Shown here one piece after another: positions 25,170 to 34,641 of a DNA stretch of 64,000 bases. Below the pieces are notes generated by a model. That model did no database searches. It worked only from the letters and a program-made list of their open reading frames with translations, and had not been told where the DNA came from. The stretch's first letter is position 1, and each line of letters begins with the position of its first letter. Both the position numbers and the translations under genes were made by a program. The DNA lies in contig NZ_SMFK01000016.1 in NCBI RefSeq assembly GCF_004349355.1, positions 25,911 through 89,910 of the forward strand. Direction: 5' to 3'. Source of the DNA: Flavobacterium cellulosilyticum (GTDB lineage: Bacteria > Bacteroidota > Bacteroidia > Flavobacteriales > Flavobacteriaceae).

Positions 25170-26897
25170 ATGGAAATTAAACAAAACATTTTAGACGCAG
25201 TAAACGAATGGCTTACTCCTACTTTTGACGCAGCAACACAAAAAGCAATTGAAGAAATGATGACTTCTTCACCAAAAGATCTTGAAGAAAGTTTTTATAA
25301 AAACTTAGAATTCGGAACTGGCGGAATGCGAGGTATCATGGGAGCTGGAAATAATCGAATTAATAAATACACGCTTGGAAAAAGCACACAAGGACTTTCG
25401 GATTATTTGCACATTGCATTCCCTAAGCAACCTTTAAAAGCAGTAATTGCCTTTGACTGTCGCCATAACAGTAAATCATTAGCAAAAGTGGTTGCCGATG
25501 TTTTCTCGGCAAATGGAATAGAAGTGTATTTGTTTTCTGATTTGAGACCCACACCAGAATTGTCTTTTGCACTTAAATATTTAGGTTGCCAATGTGGAAT
25601 AGTTTTAACAGCTTCTCACAATCCACCGGAATACAATGGTTACAAAGTATACTGGGAAGATGGCGGACAAATCGTTCCTCCGCAAGACGGAGCCATTATT
25701 GACACTATTGAAAACCTAAATTACAACCAAATCAAGTTTGACGCAAACGAAGATTTGATACATTACATCGACACTGATGTTGATCAAGCTTTCATAAAAT
25801 CAACAATCGAAAATGCAAGTTTTGGAACTTCGCAAGAAGCCAAAGACAATCTTAATATAGTATTCACTTCATTACACGGAACTTCAATTACATTAGTTCC
25901 CGATACTTTTGCTCAAGCTGGATATAAAAACGTGAACATTGTTGAAGAACAAAGAGTTCCAAATGGCGATTTCCCAACGGTAAAATCTCCAAATCCAGAA
26001 GAACCAGAAGCATTAGCTATGGCAATGGCATTGGCAGACAAAACCAATTCTGATATCGTTATTGGAACCGACCCTGATTGCGATCGTTTAGGTGTAGCTG
26101 TTCGCAATAATGAAGGAAAAATGACTTTGTTAAACGGAAATCAAACTATGATTTTAATGACTGCATTTTTATTAAAAGAATGGAAAAAAGCGGGAAAAAT
26201 CAATGGCAATCAATTTGTAGGATCTACAATTGTTTCTACTCCTATGATTGCTGAATTGGCATCTGCTTATGGAGTTGGTTTCAAAGTAGGTTTAACTGGT
26301 TTCAAATGGATTGCCAAAATGATTAAAGATTTCCCAGAACAAGAATTCATTGGCGGAGGTGAAGAAAGTTTTGGATACATGGTTGGAGACGCTGTTCGTG
26401 ATAAGGATGCTGTGGCAGCTACTTTATTGATTTGCGAAATGGCGGCTCAAGCAAAAGCACAAGGCAGCACTGTGTACAAAGAATTATTACAATTATATGT
26501 AGAGCATGGTTTTTATAAAGAACACTTGATTTCTATTACTAAAAAAGGAATGGAAGGATTAGCTGAAATCAATCAAATGATGGTTACCATGCGTAACAAT
26601 CCTGTGAAAGAAATTAATGGCCAACGTGTAATTATGTTAGAAGATTACAAATCATCTGTAGCTAAAAATTTACTTACTGGCGAGGAAGAAACGATGGACA
26701 TGCCAAAAGCAGATGTATTGATTTATTATACTGAAGATGGTTCTAAAATTTGTGCAAGACCAAGCGGAACTGAGCCAAAAATTAAATTCTACATTAGTGT
26801 TAATGCTGAATTGGATAGTGTTGAAAATTTCACTAAAGTAGAAAATCAATTAAATGAAAAAATTAAAAATATTATTGCTTCAATGCAATTGAACTAA
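25170..26897 (+). CDS. Phosphoglucomutase/phosphomannomutase family protein
   Basis: 575 residues, the long PGM2-like class. The phosphoserine loop is VLTASHNPPEYNGYKVYW (about residue 148), the Mg-binding loop is GTDPDCDRLGVAV (about residue 300), the sugar-binding loop is GGGEESFGYMVG, and the phosphate-binding loop is CARPSGTEPKIKFYI. All four catalytic loops are intact. It interconverts the 1- and 6-phosphates of glucose or a related sugar. It overlaps the next gene by one base (TAATG), indicating coupling. Confidence 0.95.
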   Translation: MEIKQNILDAVNEWLTPTFDAATQKAIEEMMTSSPKDLEESFYKNLEFGTGGMRGIMGAGNNRINKYTLGKSTQGLSDYLHIAFPKQPLKAVIAFDCRHNSKSLAKVVADVFSANGIEVYLFSDLRPTPELSFALKYLGCQCGIVLTASHNPPEYNGYKVYWEDGGQIVPPQDGAIIDTIENLNYNQIKFDANEDLIHYIDTDVDQAFIKSTIENASFGTSQEAKDNLNIVFTSLHGTSITLVPDTFAQAGYKNVNIVEEQRVPNGDFPTVKSPNPEEPEALAMAMALADKTNSDIVIGTDPDCDRLGVAVRNNEGKMTLLNGNQTMILMTAFLLKEWKKAGKINGNQFVGSTIVSTPMIAELASAYGVGFKVGLTGFKWIAKMIKDFPEQEFIGGGEESFGYMVGDAVRDKDAVAATLLICEMAAQAKAQGSTVYKELLQLYVEHGFYKEHLISITKKGMEGLAEINQMMVTMRNNPVKEINGQRVIMLEDYKSSVAKNLLTGEEETMDMPKADVLIYYTEDGSKICARPSGTEPKIKFYISVNAELDSVENFTKVENQLNEKIKNIIASMQLN

Positions 26898-28726
26898 TGG
26901 ATAAAAACTTAATAAAATTACTTCCCTATACTAAACCGTATAAATCACATATTATTTGGAATGTGATTTATAATATTTTATATGCCTTATTTAGCACTAT
27001 TTCAATGTTAACTATTTTCCCAGTTCTTGAAGTTCTTTTTGGCAAAACCAAAACAATACTAAAAGAACCGATATATACGGGAATAGGAAATTTAAAGGAA
27101 TTTGGTTCCGATTTTTTTTATTATAAAATTTCAGAATTAACAAAAGAAAATAACATTCAAGTAGTTCTTATGTTTGTTGTTTTAATGGTAATCATTACTT
27201 TTTTATTCAAAAACTTGTTTAACTATCTCGCTTCACACCATATCATGCATTTAAAAAATGGTGTTTTAAGAGATTTGAGAAAATCAATGTATGATAAAAT
27301 TGTAGAGTTACCTATCTCCTATTATTCCGAAAAAAGAAAAGGAGATATTATGGCGCGAATGCTTGGTGATGTCAATGAAGTACAAAACTCCTTTTTCTCT
27401 ATATTAGAATTAGTTGTAAAAGAACCATTGACAATTATTTTCGCATTAGTAACCATGTTTATAATAAGCACAAAACTCACTTTATTTGTTTTGATTTTTA
27501 TGCCAATATCGGGATATATCATTTCAAAAGTAGCCAAAAACCTAAGAGCGAAATCGCTACAGGCTCAAAATGAAAGTGGCTTCCTGATATCTATCGTAGA
27601 CGAAACTTTAGGAGGTTTGAAAGTCATTAAAAGCTATAATGCTGAAACAAATTTCAAAGGCAGGTTTAACAATTCAGTAACCCGATTATTGAATTTAACC
27701 AATAGCATAGGGAGTAAAAATAATTTGGCAACTCCTCTAAGTGAATTTTTAGGTGTCACCACAATTGCAATCTTACTTTTTTATGGAGGAAACTTAGTTT
27801 TAGTAGATAAAACGCTAGAGGGTGCAGCCTTTATTGTGTATCTGACTTTAGCTTTCAATATTCTTACTCCAGCAAAAGCGATTTCTAAAGCTTCCTATTC
27901 CGTAAAAAACGGACTTGCCGCTGCAGAACGTGTTTTTGAAGTTCTAGAAGTTGAAAATGAAATTACTTCAAAAGAAAATGCTATTAAAAAAAATACTTTT
28001 GAAGATACTATTTCCATAAAAAACATCAATTTTAAATACGAGAAAGAAGCTGTTTTAAAAGATTTTTCTCTTGAAGTTAAAAAAGGCCAAACTGTGGCAC
28101 TTGTAGGTCAGTCCGGAAGTGGAAAAAGTACCATTGCCAACTTATTAACTCGTTTTTATGATGTAAACGAAGGCACTATCACTATTGATTCTGTCAATAT
28201 TAAAGATATGAACTTACAATCGCTTCGAGGATTGATGGGATTAGTAACACAAGACAGCATCTTATTTAACGACTCGATAAAAGCCAATATTTCATTAGGA
28301 AAAGACGACGCAACCGATGATGAAATTATTGAAGCTTTAAAAATAGCCAATGCTTATGAATTTGTAAAAGATTTACCTTTAGGAATTCACACTAATATTG
28401 GCGATAGTGGAAACAAGCTTTCAGGTGGTCAAAAACAAAGATTATCAATTGCAAGAGCAGTTTTGAAAAATCCACCAATAATGATTTTGGACGAAGCCAC
28501 ATCAGCATTGGACACTGAAAGCGAAAAATTTGTGCAAGTGGCCTTGGAAAACATGATGCAAAACAGAACTTCGATTGTAATTGCACACCGTCTTTCGACC
28601 ATTCAAAAAGCGGACCTGATTGTGGTAATGCAAAAAGGTAAAATTGTAGAACAAGGAACTCACGACGAATTAATTACTTTAAATGGCACTTATAATAAAT
28701 TAGTGACTTTACAATCTTTTGAATAA
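26897..28726 (+). CDS. ABC transporter, MsbA-like permease and ATPase fusion
   Basis: 609 residues. The N-terminal exporter-type transmembrane domain (about residues 1-330) has six helices, including MFVVLMVIITFLFKNLFNYLASHHIM. The C-terminal ATPase has Walker A GQSGSGKST (about residue 402), signature LSGGQKQRLSIARAVL, Walker B IMILDEATSALD and switch His IVIAHRLSTIQ. This is the family of lipid-A/lipid flippases and multidrug exporters, so outward transport of a lipid or glycolipid is the likely role. Its coupling to a phosphomutase fits an envelope-glycan setting. It ends the plus-strand run before a terminator. Confidence 0.95.
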   Translation: MDKNLIKLLPYTKPYKSHIIWNVIYNILYALFSTISMLTIFPVLEVLFGKTKTILKEPIYTGIGNLKEFGSDFFYYKISELTKENNIQVVLMFVVLMVIITFLFKNLFNYLASHHIMHLKNGVLRDLRKSMYDKIVELPISYYSEKRKGDIMARMLGDVNEVQNSFFSILELVVKEPLTIIFALVTMFIISTKLTLFVLIFMPISGYIISKVAKNLRAKSLQAQNESGFLISIVDETLGGLKVIKSYNAETNFKGRFNNSVTRLLNLTNSIGSKNNLATPLSEFLGVTTIAILLFYGGNLVLVDKTLEGAAFIVYLTLAFNILTPAKAISKASYSVKNGLAAAERVFEVLEVENEITSKENAIKKNTFEDTISIKNINFKYEKEAVLKDFSLEVKKGQTVALVGQSGSGKSTIANLLTRFYDVNEGTITIDSVNIKDMNLQSLRGLMGLVTQDSILFNDSIKANISLGKDDATDDEIIEALKIANAYEFVKDLPLGIHTNIGDSGNKLSGGQKQRLSIARAVLKNPPIMILDEATSALDTESEKFVQVALENMMQNRTSIVIAHRLSTIQKADLIVVMQKGKIVEQGTHDELITLNGTYNKLVTLQSFE

Positions 28727-28733
28727 AAATAAA

Positions 28734-28758
28734 AACCCCCAAACCCCTTGGGGGAATT
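28734..28758 (+). terminator. Possible terminator after the ABC exporter gene
   Basis: CCCCC (28736-28740) and GGGGG (28750-28754) form a short stem 10 bp after the stop codon. The following run is AATTTA rather than a long T-tract, so it may be weak. Confidence 0.5.
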
Positions 28759-28784
28759 TAGGGATAAAAACAATTTTTTGATAA

Positions 28785-29486
28785 ATGTACCTCAAAAACC
28801 CAAGCATAAAGCTTCCTCAAGATCCAGATACCATTGTTTGGAAATACTTAGACTTGTCAAAGTTTCTCGAATTGTTACTGTCTAAAAAACTATTTATGTC
28901 ACGTTCGGACAAATTTGAGGACCAATACGAGGGTACTTTTAGTGAACCAACTTTTGAAGAAATCAAAAAATTATCCATAAACAATCCTAAATTTCTCTCA
29001 TACTATAAATCCCATCGTGAAAAAGTGGTTATAAGTAGTTGGCACATCAATGAATATGAATCGTTCGCCATGTGGCAAATCTTTACTGGAAATAGCGAAG
29101 GTTTAGCCATTCAATCCACAATTGGCAGACTAGAAAATGCCTTAATTCCCGACAAAAAATTCAAACAATATATTGGAGAAGTCAATTACATCGACTACAA
29201 AAAAGAATACATTCCGTTTGACGATATGTTTTTTCCTTTTTTATTCAAGCGAAAAAGTTTCCAATATGAACGTGAAGTGCGTATCATTTCAGATATTTCC
29301 GATAGCAATATCAAAATTAATGATGGGATGAAAATTGACGTGGATATCGACCAATTAATCGAAAAGATCTACATTCACCCAAAATCAGAAAACTGGTACA
29401 AAAACCTCGTTATCGAACTAGTTTCAAAATTAGGATTTGATTTTACGATTGAAAAATCGGATTTGGAAAGTGATATTTTGATTTAG
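28785..29486 (+). CDS. DUF2971 domain-containing protein
   Basis: 233 residues, all soluble. MYLKNPSIKLPQDPDTIVWKYLDLSKFLELLLSKKLFMSRSDKFEDQYEGTF has the DUF2971 opening (WKYLDLxKFLELL... LFMSRSDKFEDQYEG), and VVISSWHINEYESFAMWQIFTGNSEGLAIQSTI and KRKSFQYEREVRII are later hallmarks. The family has no settled biochemical role. It lies downstream of the ABC exporter gene, after a possible terminator, and is convergent with the TonB receptor gene. Confidence 0.88.
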   Translation: MYLKNPSIKLPQDPDTIVWKYLDLSKFLELLLSKKLFMSRSDKFEDQYEGTFSEPTFEEIKKLSINNPKFLSYYKSHREKVVISSWHINEYESFAMWQIFTGNSEGLAIQSTIGRLENALIPDKKFKQYIGEVNYIDYKKEYIPFDDMFFPFLFKRKSFQYEREVRIISDISDSNIKINDGMKIDVDIDQLIEKIYIHPKSENWYKNLVIELVSKLGFDFTIEKSDLESDILI

Positions 29487-29487
29487 A

Positions 29488-31950
29488 TTAAAACCTTGCA
29501 TTGACCTTAATATTAAAAACCCTGGTGGTCATATAATTTGGAATCGCATATTGATTTTTGGTGTACACATCGCGAACCCAAGTATTGGTAATTGCATTTT
29601 GATTGTCGAAAAGATTAAAAATTTCAAATCCAATAGCCAATTCCTTGAAGCTTCGTAACCATCTTTTAGTAGTAGGATTTTGATTATCTATTAAAACCTT
29701 AGAAAAACCAACATCGGCACGACGATAATCTCTCAATCTATTTTGATACAAATAAGGATCTGAATAAGAAGGCGAACCTCCTGGCAATCCAGTGTTATAC
29801 ACCAAATTTAAATACAATTTTAAACTTGGAATATTAGGCATATAATCTTGAAACAAAAGTGCAAATTTCAACCGTTGGTCCGTTGGTCTAGAAATATATC
29901 CTTTGTTATCAATATTCTCTTCCGTTTTTAGGTAACCAAAACTAAACCATGATTCGGTTCCAGGCACAAACTCACCATTTAGCCTATAATCGAATCCTTG
30001 GGCATAAGCAACGGCATTATTAGCAGCAGCATAACGAATGCGAACATTGTCTAATGTATATGGATTAACATCTGTTAACGATTTATAATAGATTTCCGAA
30101 ACCATTTTGAATGGACGGTTCCACATTTTGAAACTATAATCATTACTCAGAACTATATGAATGGATTGTTGGGCTTTGACATCCGAATGTACTACCCCAT
30201 CTGCATCCCTAAGTTCCCTAAAAGTTGGCGGTTGATGATACATGCCTCCTGAAAGTCTAAAAAACATATCCATTCTCCAATCCGGTTTCAATGAAATTTG
30301 ACCTCTTGGACTAAATGTAAATTGTGTTGTACTAACGATATTTTCTCCAGAAACGGTCCAGTTTTGCGAACGCACCCCAGCATTAAACCATATTTCATTA
30401 TTTCCTATATATCCTTTTCGACTCCATTGCGCATAGCCTGAAAAACGATTAATATCAACAAAATTGGTCGCTCTCACATTAGTATATGGAACTAATGGTC
30501 CGGTGTAAGAGACATAAGGTTGGTCGTTTTTGGGCAGAATTTTAGGTGGATTTATGGAAAAACCTGCAGAATCAATTACTTCCCATTCAATTACTCTATC
30601 TCGAATGGATTCTCTGGTAAATTTTACACCCCATTCCAATTGGTTCTTTTTTAAATTATGAATCCCTTTTAATTCGGTATTTATAATTAATGCGTCTAAA
30701 TCATTTCTAGCGTGATTAATTTCTGAACCGATTCCTCTTGAAAAAGTAACATTGCCAAAAGTCTGAGAACCAAAATTAGAATCCACTTCTCCTAATCGAT
30801 ATTGAGCCAAAATATCAAAATATTCTTTTTCTTGCGTATGATAGGCAGATGTTATCAGTTTGTAGGTTGAATTTTTAGAAGCGGTATAAGTAGATTTTAC
30901 TGCACCAAAAACAGTAGTGTATTTATCTTTTTCTTGTCCTTCATAATATATCAGCAAAGCCTTTGGTTCATCAATAGTTCCAAATTTTGTTTGTCTGGTC
31001 AATGGTTGGTATTGATAATCGTTTTGTGAAACATTCCCCAGAAAACTAAACTCCCATTTATCTGAAGGATTGAAATTTATATTTGTTTGCAAATCAACAA
31101 ATGTCGGTGTGTAATTGGTTTGGGTTTCCTGACTATTTACTAACAAGGAATTGTTTCTATATCTTACACCTGTTATTCCTGACCATTTTTTATTTTTAGA
31201 AACGGCATCAACAGCTAGACTTGTCCCTAGAAAACTAGCTTCGGCGACAGCTCCAAATTTTGTGGGTTTTCGATAGGTAATATCCAATACAGACGATAAT
31301 TTATCACCAAATTTAGCTTGAAAACCTCCAGCAGAAAAATCAACATTTTGAACCAAATCGGTATTGGTAAAACTTAATCCTTCTTGTTGACCAGAACGAA
31401 TTAGGAATGGACGATATACTTCTATTTCATTTACATAAACTAAATTCTCGTCGTAATTTCCACCACGTACGGCATATTGTGTACTTAATTCATTATTTGA
31501 ATTTACACCAGGCAAAGATTTCAATATATTCTCGACACCAGCATTGGCGCCAGGAATTTTGCGGATAAGTGCCGGTTCAATTATTGTAATTCCCTGAACT
31601 CTTTTCTTATTATTTACAGTGATAACAACTTCTCCTATTTGCTCATCTTTGTCATTCATCACTAAGTTGAACTCATACTCTTCGTTTGGTTGAAGTGTAA
31701 AGGATACCGTGGCTTTTTTTAGGGATATATGTGAAAAGACAAGTACAATCTTTTGATTTGAGGGCACATTTATTTCGTAAAAACCATTTTTATTTGATTG
31801 AGTATTAGTACCATTATAGGATACATTTACATGATCAATAATTTGATTATCCTTATCAAGAATAACTCCTTTTATATGGGCAGATTGAGCAAAAGAAACA
31901 AACCCAAAACAGAAAAAAAAGACAGCAAGTAATAATTTATTTGTGCTCAA
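29488..31950 (-). CDS. TonB-dependent receptor with CarboxypepD-regulatory domain
   Basis: 820 residues. Signal peptide MSTNKLLLAVFFFCFGFVSFAQ. A regulatory domain follows (SAHIKGVILDKDNQIIDHVNVSYNGTNTQ), then a plug (RVQGITIIEPALIRKIPGANAGVENILKSLPGVNSNNELSTQYAVRGGNYDENLVYVNEIEVYRP) and a barrel ending MTTRVFNIKVNARF, with the terminal Phe of outer-membrane barrels. Ligand unknown. It starts 15 bp after the M23 gene ends on the same strand, so the two form an operon. It is convergent with the DUF2971 gene, only 1 bp apart. Confidence 0.94.
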   Translation of the reverse strand: MSTNKLLLAVFFFCFGFVSFAQSAHIKGVILDKDNQIIDHVNVSYNGTNTQSNKNGFYEINVPSNQKIVLVFSHISLKKATVSFTLQPNEEYEFNLVMNDKDEQIGEVVITVNNKKRVQGITIIEPALIRKIPGANAGVENILKSLPGVNSNNELSTQYAVRGGNYDENLVYVNEIEVYRPFLIRSGQQEGLSFTNTDLVQNVDFSAGGFQAKFGDKLSSVLDITYRKPTKFGAVAEASFLGTSLAVDAVSKNKKWSGITGVRYRNNSLLVNSQETQTNYTPTFVDLQTNINFNPSDKWEFSFLGNVSQNDYQYQPLTRQTKFGTIDEPKALLIYYEGQEKDKYTTVFGAVKSTYTASKNSTYKLITSAYHTQEKEYFDILAQYRLGEVDSNFGSQTFGNVTFSRGIGSEINHARNDLDALIINTELKGIHNLKKNQLEWGVKFTRESIRDRVIEWEVIDSAGFSINPPKILPKNDQPYVSYTGPLVPYTNVRATNFVDINRFSGYAQWSRKGYIGNNEIWFNAGVRSQNWTVSGENIVSTTQFTFSPRGQISLKPDWRMDMFFRLSGGMYHQPPTFRELRDADGVVHSDVKAQQSIHIVLSNDYSFKMWNRPFKMVSEIYYKSLTDVNPYTLDNVRIRYAAANNAVAYAQGFDYRLNGEFVPGTESWFSFGYLKTEENIDNKGYISRPTDQRLKFALLFQDYMPNIPSLKLYLNLVYNTGLPGGSPSYSDPYLYQNRLRDYRRADVGFSKVLIDNQNPTTKRWLRSFKELAIGFEIFNLFDNQNAITNTWVRDVYTKNQYAIPNYMTTRVFNIKVNARF

Positions 31951-31965
31951 AGAAATTGATTTATA

Positions 31966-33660
31966 TTATTTTTGGCTTCTAAAAAAATGCGTTTCAAAGA
32001 TAGTGGAATTTCCTAAATTATCTGTTACTATTAATTTTAAATCATTGGCACCTTCAGCTACAATTCCGTCACTAAAAGCATGCGTTATTTTTCTTGTTTT
32101 ATTGTCATATTCAAATAAAACCCATTTCCCATTGAGATAACCATTGTAAGATTTTATTCCTGACAATGCATCACTTATTGTAAATTGAATGGAATTTACA
32201 TTACTTAACCATTGACCCTCTATTGATTTAGCAATCGAAACTATAGGCGGACTTGTATCTAAAACCAAAGCAAATTTCCCTAGTGTTTTTGTTTTAGCAG
32301 TTAACATTTTTTCTTTTCTAGTTGTCGGTATATAATTAATTTTAGTTCCGTTAATGGACCCAATGAATACTTTGTCTCTTTGTGACTCTGAGAATTTTAT
32401 ATCTTCAATTGAAATAGTAAAATTAGAATGAACTGGAACAGTGTCGTCATGAAGAAACAAGGTGTCATTGTTTACATCAAAATTCATGTTGAAATTATCA
32501 TAAAATGTTCCAGCAGGAAAGAAAACTGACATGTTATCTTTAGTAAAATTACAGTCATTATTCGCTTTTATATAATATTTTGAAATAACAGGTTCTGACG
32601 GAACGATTGTCGTTAAATTATCATACTTAATTGGAATAGTAACTGTCGTTTTATTTCCATAAAAATCAGCCACTTCTATGCGATATTGCGAACTCAAATT
32701 TGGAACAACAGAAACAATTCCGTTAGAAGCTGCGGCCTTTATTATACTTAATTTATAGGGATTAATCATAAATAATTTCATTATTCTTTGTCCCGTTTTC
32801 TTATATCTAGGATAATCAATTAATGCATTAATATACCGCATTTCATCAAAGGAATAAGTATTGAATTGAAATCCAAAACTTGGCGTTCCATTTTCAAAAC
32901 TTTGCACATTGAACACCCCATTTCTGTTAAATGAAACATCATCATAATCATAAGTATTGATACCAAAACCTATTTTCCCATTTGAAACAACTTTGTCTGA
33001 AATATAGGTTCCGTCTTTTTGTAACGCTAAGTTTAACAATAATGGTCGTTTGGATTGATTCACAACTGTTTTATCATCTATTGGATAAACATAAATGGTT
33101 GAAATAATTGGTTTTTTAGTATCTTTAAAAAACTGATCAAAACCAAAAAACATTGGATTAATAATATTTTCAGTTAAATTATCACGAAATTCAAAATGCA
33201 AATGCGGCCCTTCTGAACCACCTGTATTGCCGGAAAGTCCTATTATTTGACCCTTTTTAACCTCCAAATCACCCGGTTTCAAATACATTTCAATTTCAAA
33301 AGATTGTTCTGTATAATGTGTTTTTTTAATGAAATCTTCAATAACACCTACCGCTTTTTGTAAATGTCCATAAACTGAGGTGTACCCATTTGCATGTGTA
33401 ATATATATGGCTTTTCCGTTTCCAAAAGTTGAAATTTTTATTCGTGACACATAACCATCTGCAACAGCATAAACATTTAAACCTTCTTTTTGAAGTGTTT
33501 TTATATCAAAACCAGCATGAAAATGATTAGGCCTAAGCTCACCAAAATTTCCTGATAATTGCAAAGGGATATCAAGTGGTGATCTAAAATAATCTTTTGG
33601 ATAATCCTTTTGAGAAAAAAGCGAACTACTAAATAATAAAATAAACAAGTAAAATCTCAT
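31966..33660 (-). CDS. Secreted M23 family metallopeptidase
   Basis: 564 residues from MRFYLFILLFSSSLFS; the frame also has an ATG three codons upstream (at 33669), and either could be used. A signal peptide is followed at once by an M23 domain (SGNFGELRPNHFHAGFDIKT ... GPHLHFEFRDNLTENIINPM) with both zinc motifs, HFHAGFD and HLHFE. A long C-terminal part of beta-strand character follows, so the domain order is the reverse of the 4-kb M23 protein. It is probably a periplasmic or surface peptidoglycan hydrolase, upstream of a TonB receptor gene with a 15-bp gap. Confidence 0.9.
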   Translation of the reverse strand: MRFYLFILLFSSSLFSQKDYPKDYFRSPLDIPLQLSGNFGELRPNHFHAGFDIKTLQKEGLNVYAVADGYVSRIKISTFGNGKAIYITHANGYTSVYGHLQKAVGVIEDFIKKTHYTEQSFEIEMYLKPGDLEVKKGQIIGLSGNTGGSEGPHLHFEFRDNLTENIINPMFFGFDQFFKDTKKPIISTIYVYPIDDKTVVNQSKRPLLLNLALQKDGTYISDKVVSNGKIGFGINTYDYDDVSFNRNGVFNVQSFENGTPSFGFQFNTYSFDEMRYINALIDYPRYKKTGQRIMKLFMINPYKLSIIKAAASNGIVSVVPNLSSQYRIEVADFYGNKTTVTIPIKYDNLTTIVPSEPVISKYYIKANNDCNFTKDNMSVFFPAGTFYDNFNMNFDVNNDTLFLHDDTVPVHSNFTISIEDIKFSESQRDKVFIGSINGTKINYIPTTRKEKMLTAKTKTLGKFALVLDTSPPIVSIAKSIEGQWLSNVNSIQFTISDALSGIKSYNGYLNGKWVLFEYDNKTRKITHAFSDGIVAEGANDLKLIVTDNLGNSTIFETHFFRSQK

Positions 33661-33779
33661 CGTATACATTTTTGCTAAGATAAAAAAAGTGTTTTAGAAA
33701 ACTAAATATAACTTCACAATTTTCAAACTTCTGTCATACTGTAGATTACGTTTTTTAAAATAAAAAAGGCAATAAAATA

Positions 33780-33809
33780 TTGTATTAATAAAAAGGAATA
33801 CTAACTTTG
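33780..33809 (+). promoter_or_regulatory. Promoter of the coiled-coil / zapA pair
   Basis: TTG (33780-33782), 19 bp, then TAACTTTG (33802-33809), an exact match to the Bacteroidetes TTG-N19-TANNTTTG consensus, 28 bp before the start codon. Confidence 0.85.
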
Positions 33810-33837
33810 TAAGATTAAGTAATACGTAGGATATATT

Positions 33838-34128
33838 ATGAGTGTAATTACAGAAATAATTGATGCTCTTGAAATTAAAATTGAAAAACTTTTTATTAAA
33901 TCAAAAAGTTTAGAGAAAAAAAATCAAGATTTAAAAATTGAATTATTAAAATCTGAAACTATCATACAAACTCAATCTAAAGAGATTGAAGCCTTAAAAG
34001 CACAGTATGAAACACTTAAAATTGCCAACTCGTTACTAGGCAGTGAAGACAACAAAAGAGATACAAAGCTTAAAATAAATTCATTAATTCGTGAAATTGA
34101 TTACTGTATAGCACAGCTTTCAGATTAG
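33838..34128 (+). CDS. Small coiled-coil protein upstream of zapA
   Basis: 96 residues, almost wholly coiled coil (EKLFIKSKSLEKKNQDLKIELLKSETIIQTQSKEIEALKAQYETLK) with a short C-terminal helix (INSLIREIDYCIAQLSD). Position before zapA, size and coiled-coil nature resemble a ZapB-like division factor, but I cannot show homology. It is separated from zapA by 8 bp, so the two are certainly co-transcribed. Confidence 0.85.
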   Translation: MSVITEIIDALEIKIEKLFIKSKSLEKKNQDLKIELLKSETIIQTQSKEIEALKAQYETLKIANSLLGSEDNKRDTKLKINSLIREIDYCIAQLSD

Positions 34129-34136
34129 TAAAAAAC

Positions 34137-34430
34137 ATGGACGAGAAGCTTAAAATTAAAATATCAATTGCAGATAGAGTATATCCACTAACAGTAGATT
34201 TATCTCAAGAAGAAGGTCTTAGAAGCGCTTCTAAAAAAATTGACGTAATGATAAAGCAATTTGAAGAAAATTATGCTGTACGTGACAAGCAAGATGTATT
34301 AGCCATGTGCGCTTTGCAATTTGCATCACAATCTGAACAAAAACAAATTGATAACGCAATTGATGGAAATGACACCATTGAAAGAATTAAAAAAATTAAT
34401 TTGCTTTTAGATCAATATCTCAATGAATAA
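34137..34430 (+). CDS. zapA: Cell division protein ZapA
   Basis: 97 residues. The N-terminal globular head (KLKIKISIADRVYPLTVDLSQEEGLRSASKKIDVMIKQFEENYAVRDKQDVLAMCALQFA) and the helical tail (RIKKINLLLDQYLNE) match ZapA, which bundles FtsZ filaments at midcell. Length is normal. The gene precedes a 6S RNA, as zapA does in gamma-proteobacteria. Confidence 0.93.
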   Translation: MDEKLKIKISIADRVYPLTVDLSQEEGLRSASKKIDVMIKQFEENYAVRDKQDVLAMCALQFASQSEQKQIDNAIDGNDTIERIKKINLLLDQYLNE

Positions 34431-34449
34431 ACACGTTCTTTAAAAAGAC

Positions 34450-34620
34450 TAAGATACTGCCTACATTAGTTCATATTTGGTAAACTCAACACTAACAATT
34501 TAGAATGAGCAAATCATCGTTACTATAGCAAGCCAATTCAGTTTGGAAGCTTGAACAACGAGTTAGCTCAAAACTTGTCTTTCAGAGTTTATACAAGCAA
34601 TCTAATGTAGGCTTTTTTTA
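34450..34620 (+). ncRNA. ssrS: 6S RNA (6S-Flavo type)
   Basis: Between zapA and rny lies a non-coding segment whose ends form a perfect 11-bp stem, GCCTACATTAG (34459-34469) with CTAATGTAGGC (34602-34612), followed by a T-run that would act as the terminator. Inside, GGTAAACTC pairs with GAGTTTATA to continue the stem, leaving a large central bulge, the fold of 6S RNA that mimics an open promoter and sequesters housekeeping RNA polymerase. Synteny with zapA and the 150-180-nt size agree. The exact 5' end is not visible. Confidence 0.8.
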
Positions 34621-34641
34621 TATATTAATTTTAAATAAACT

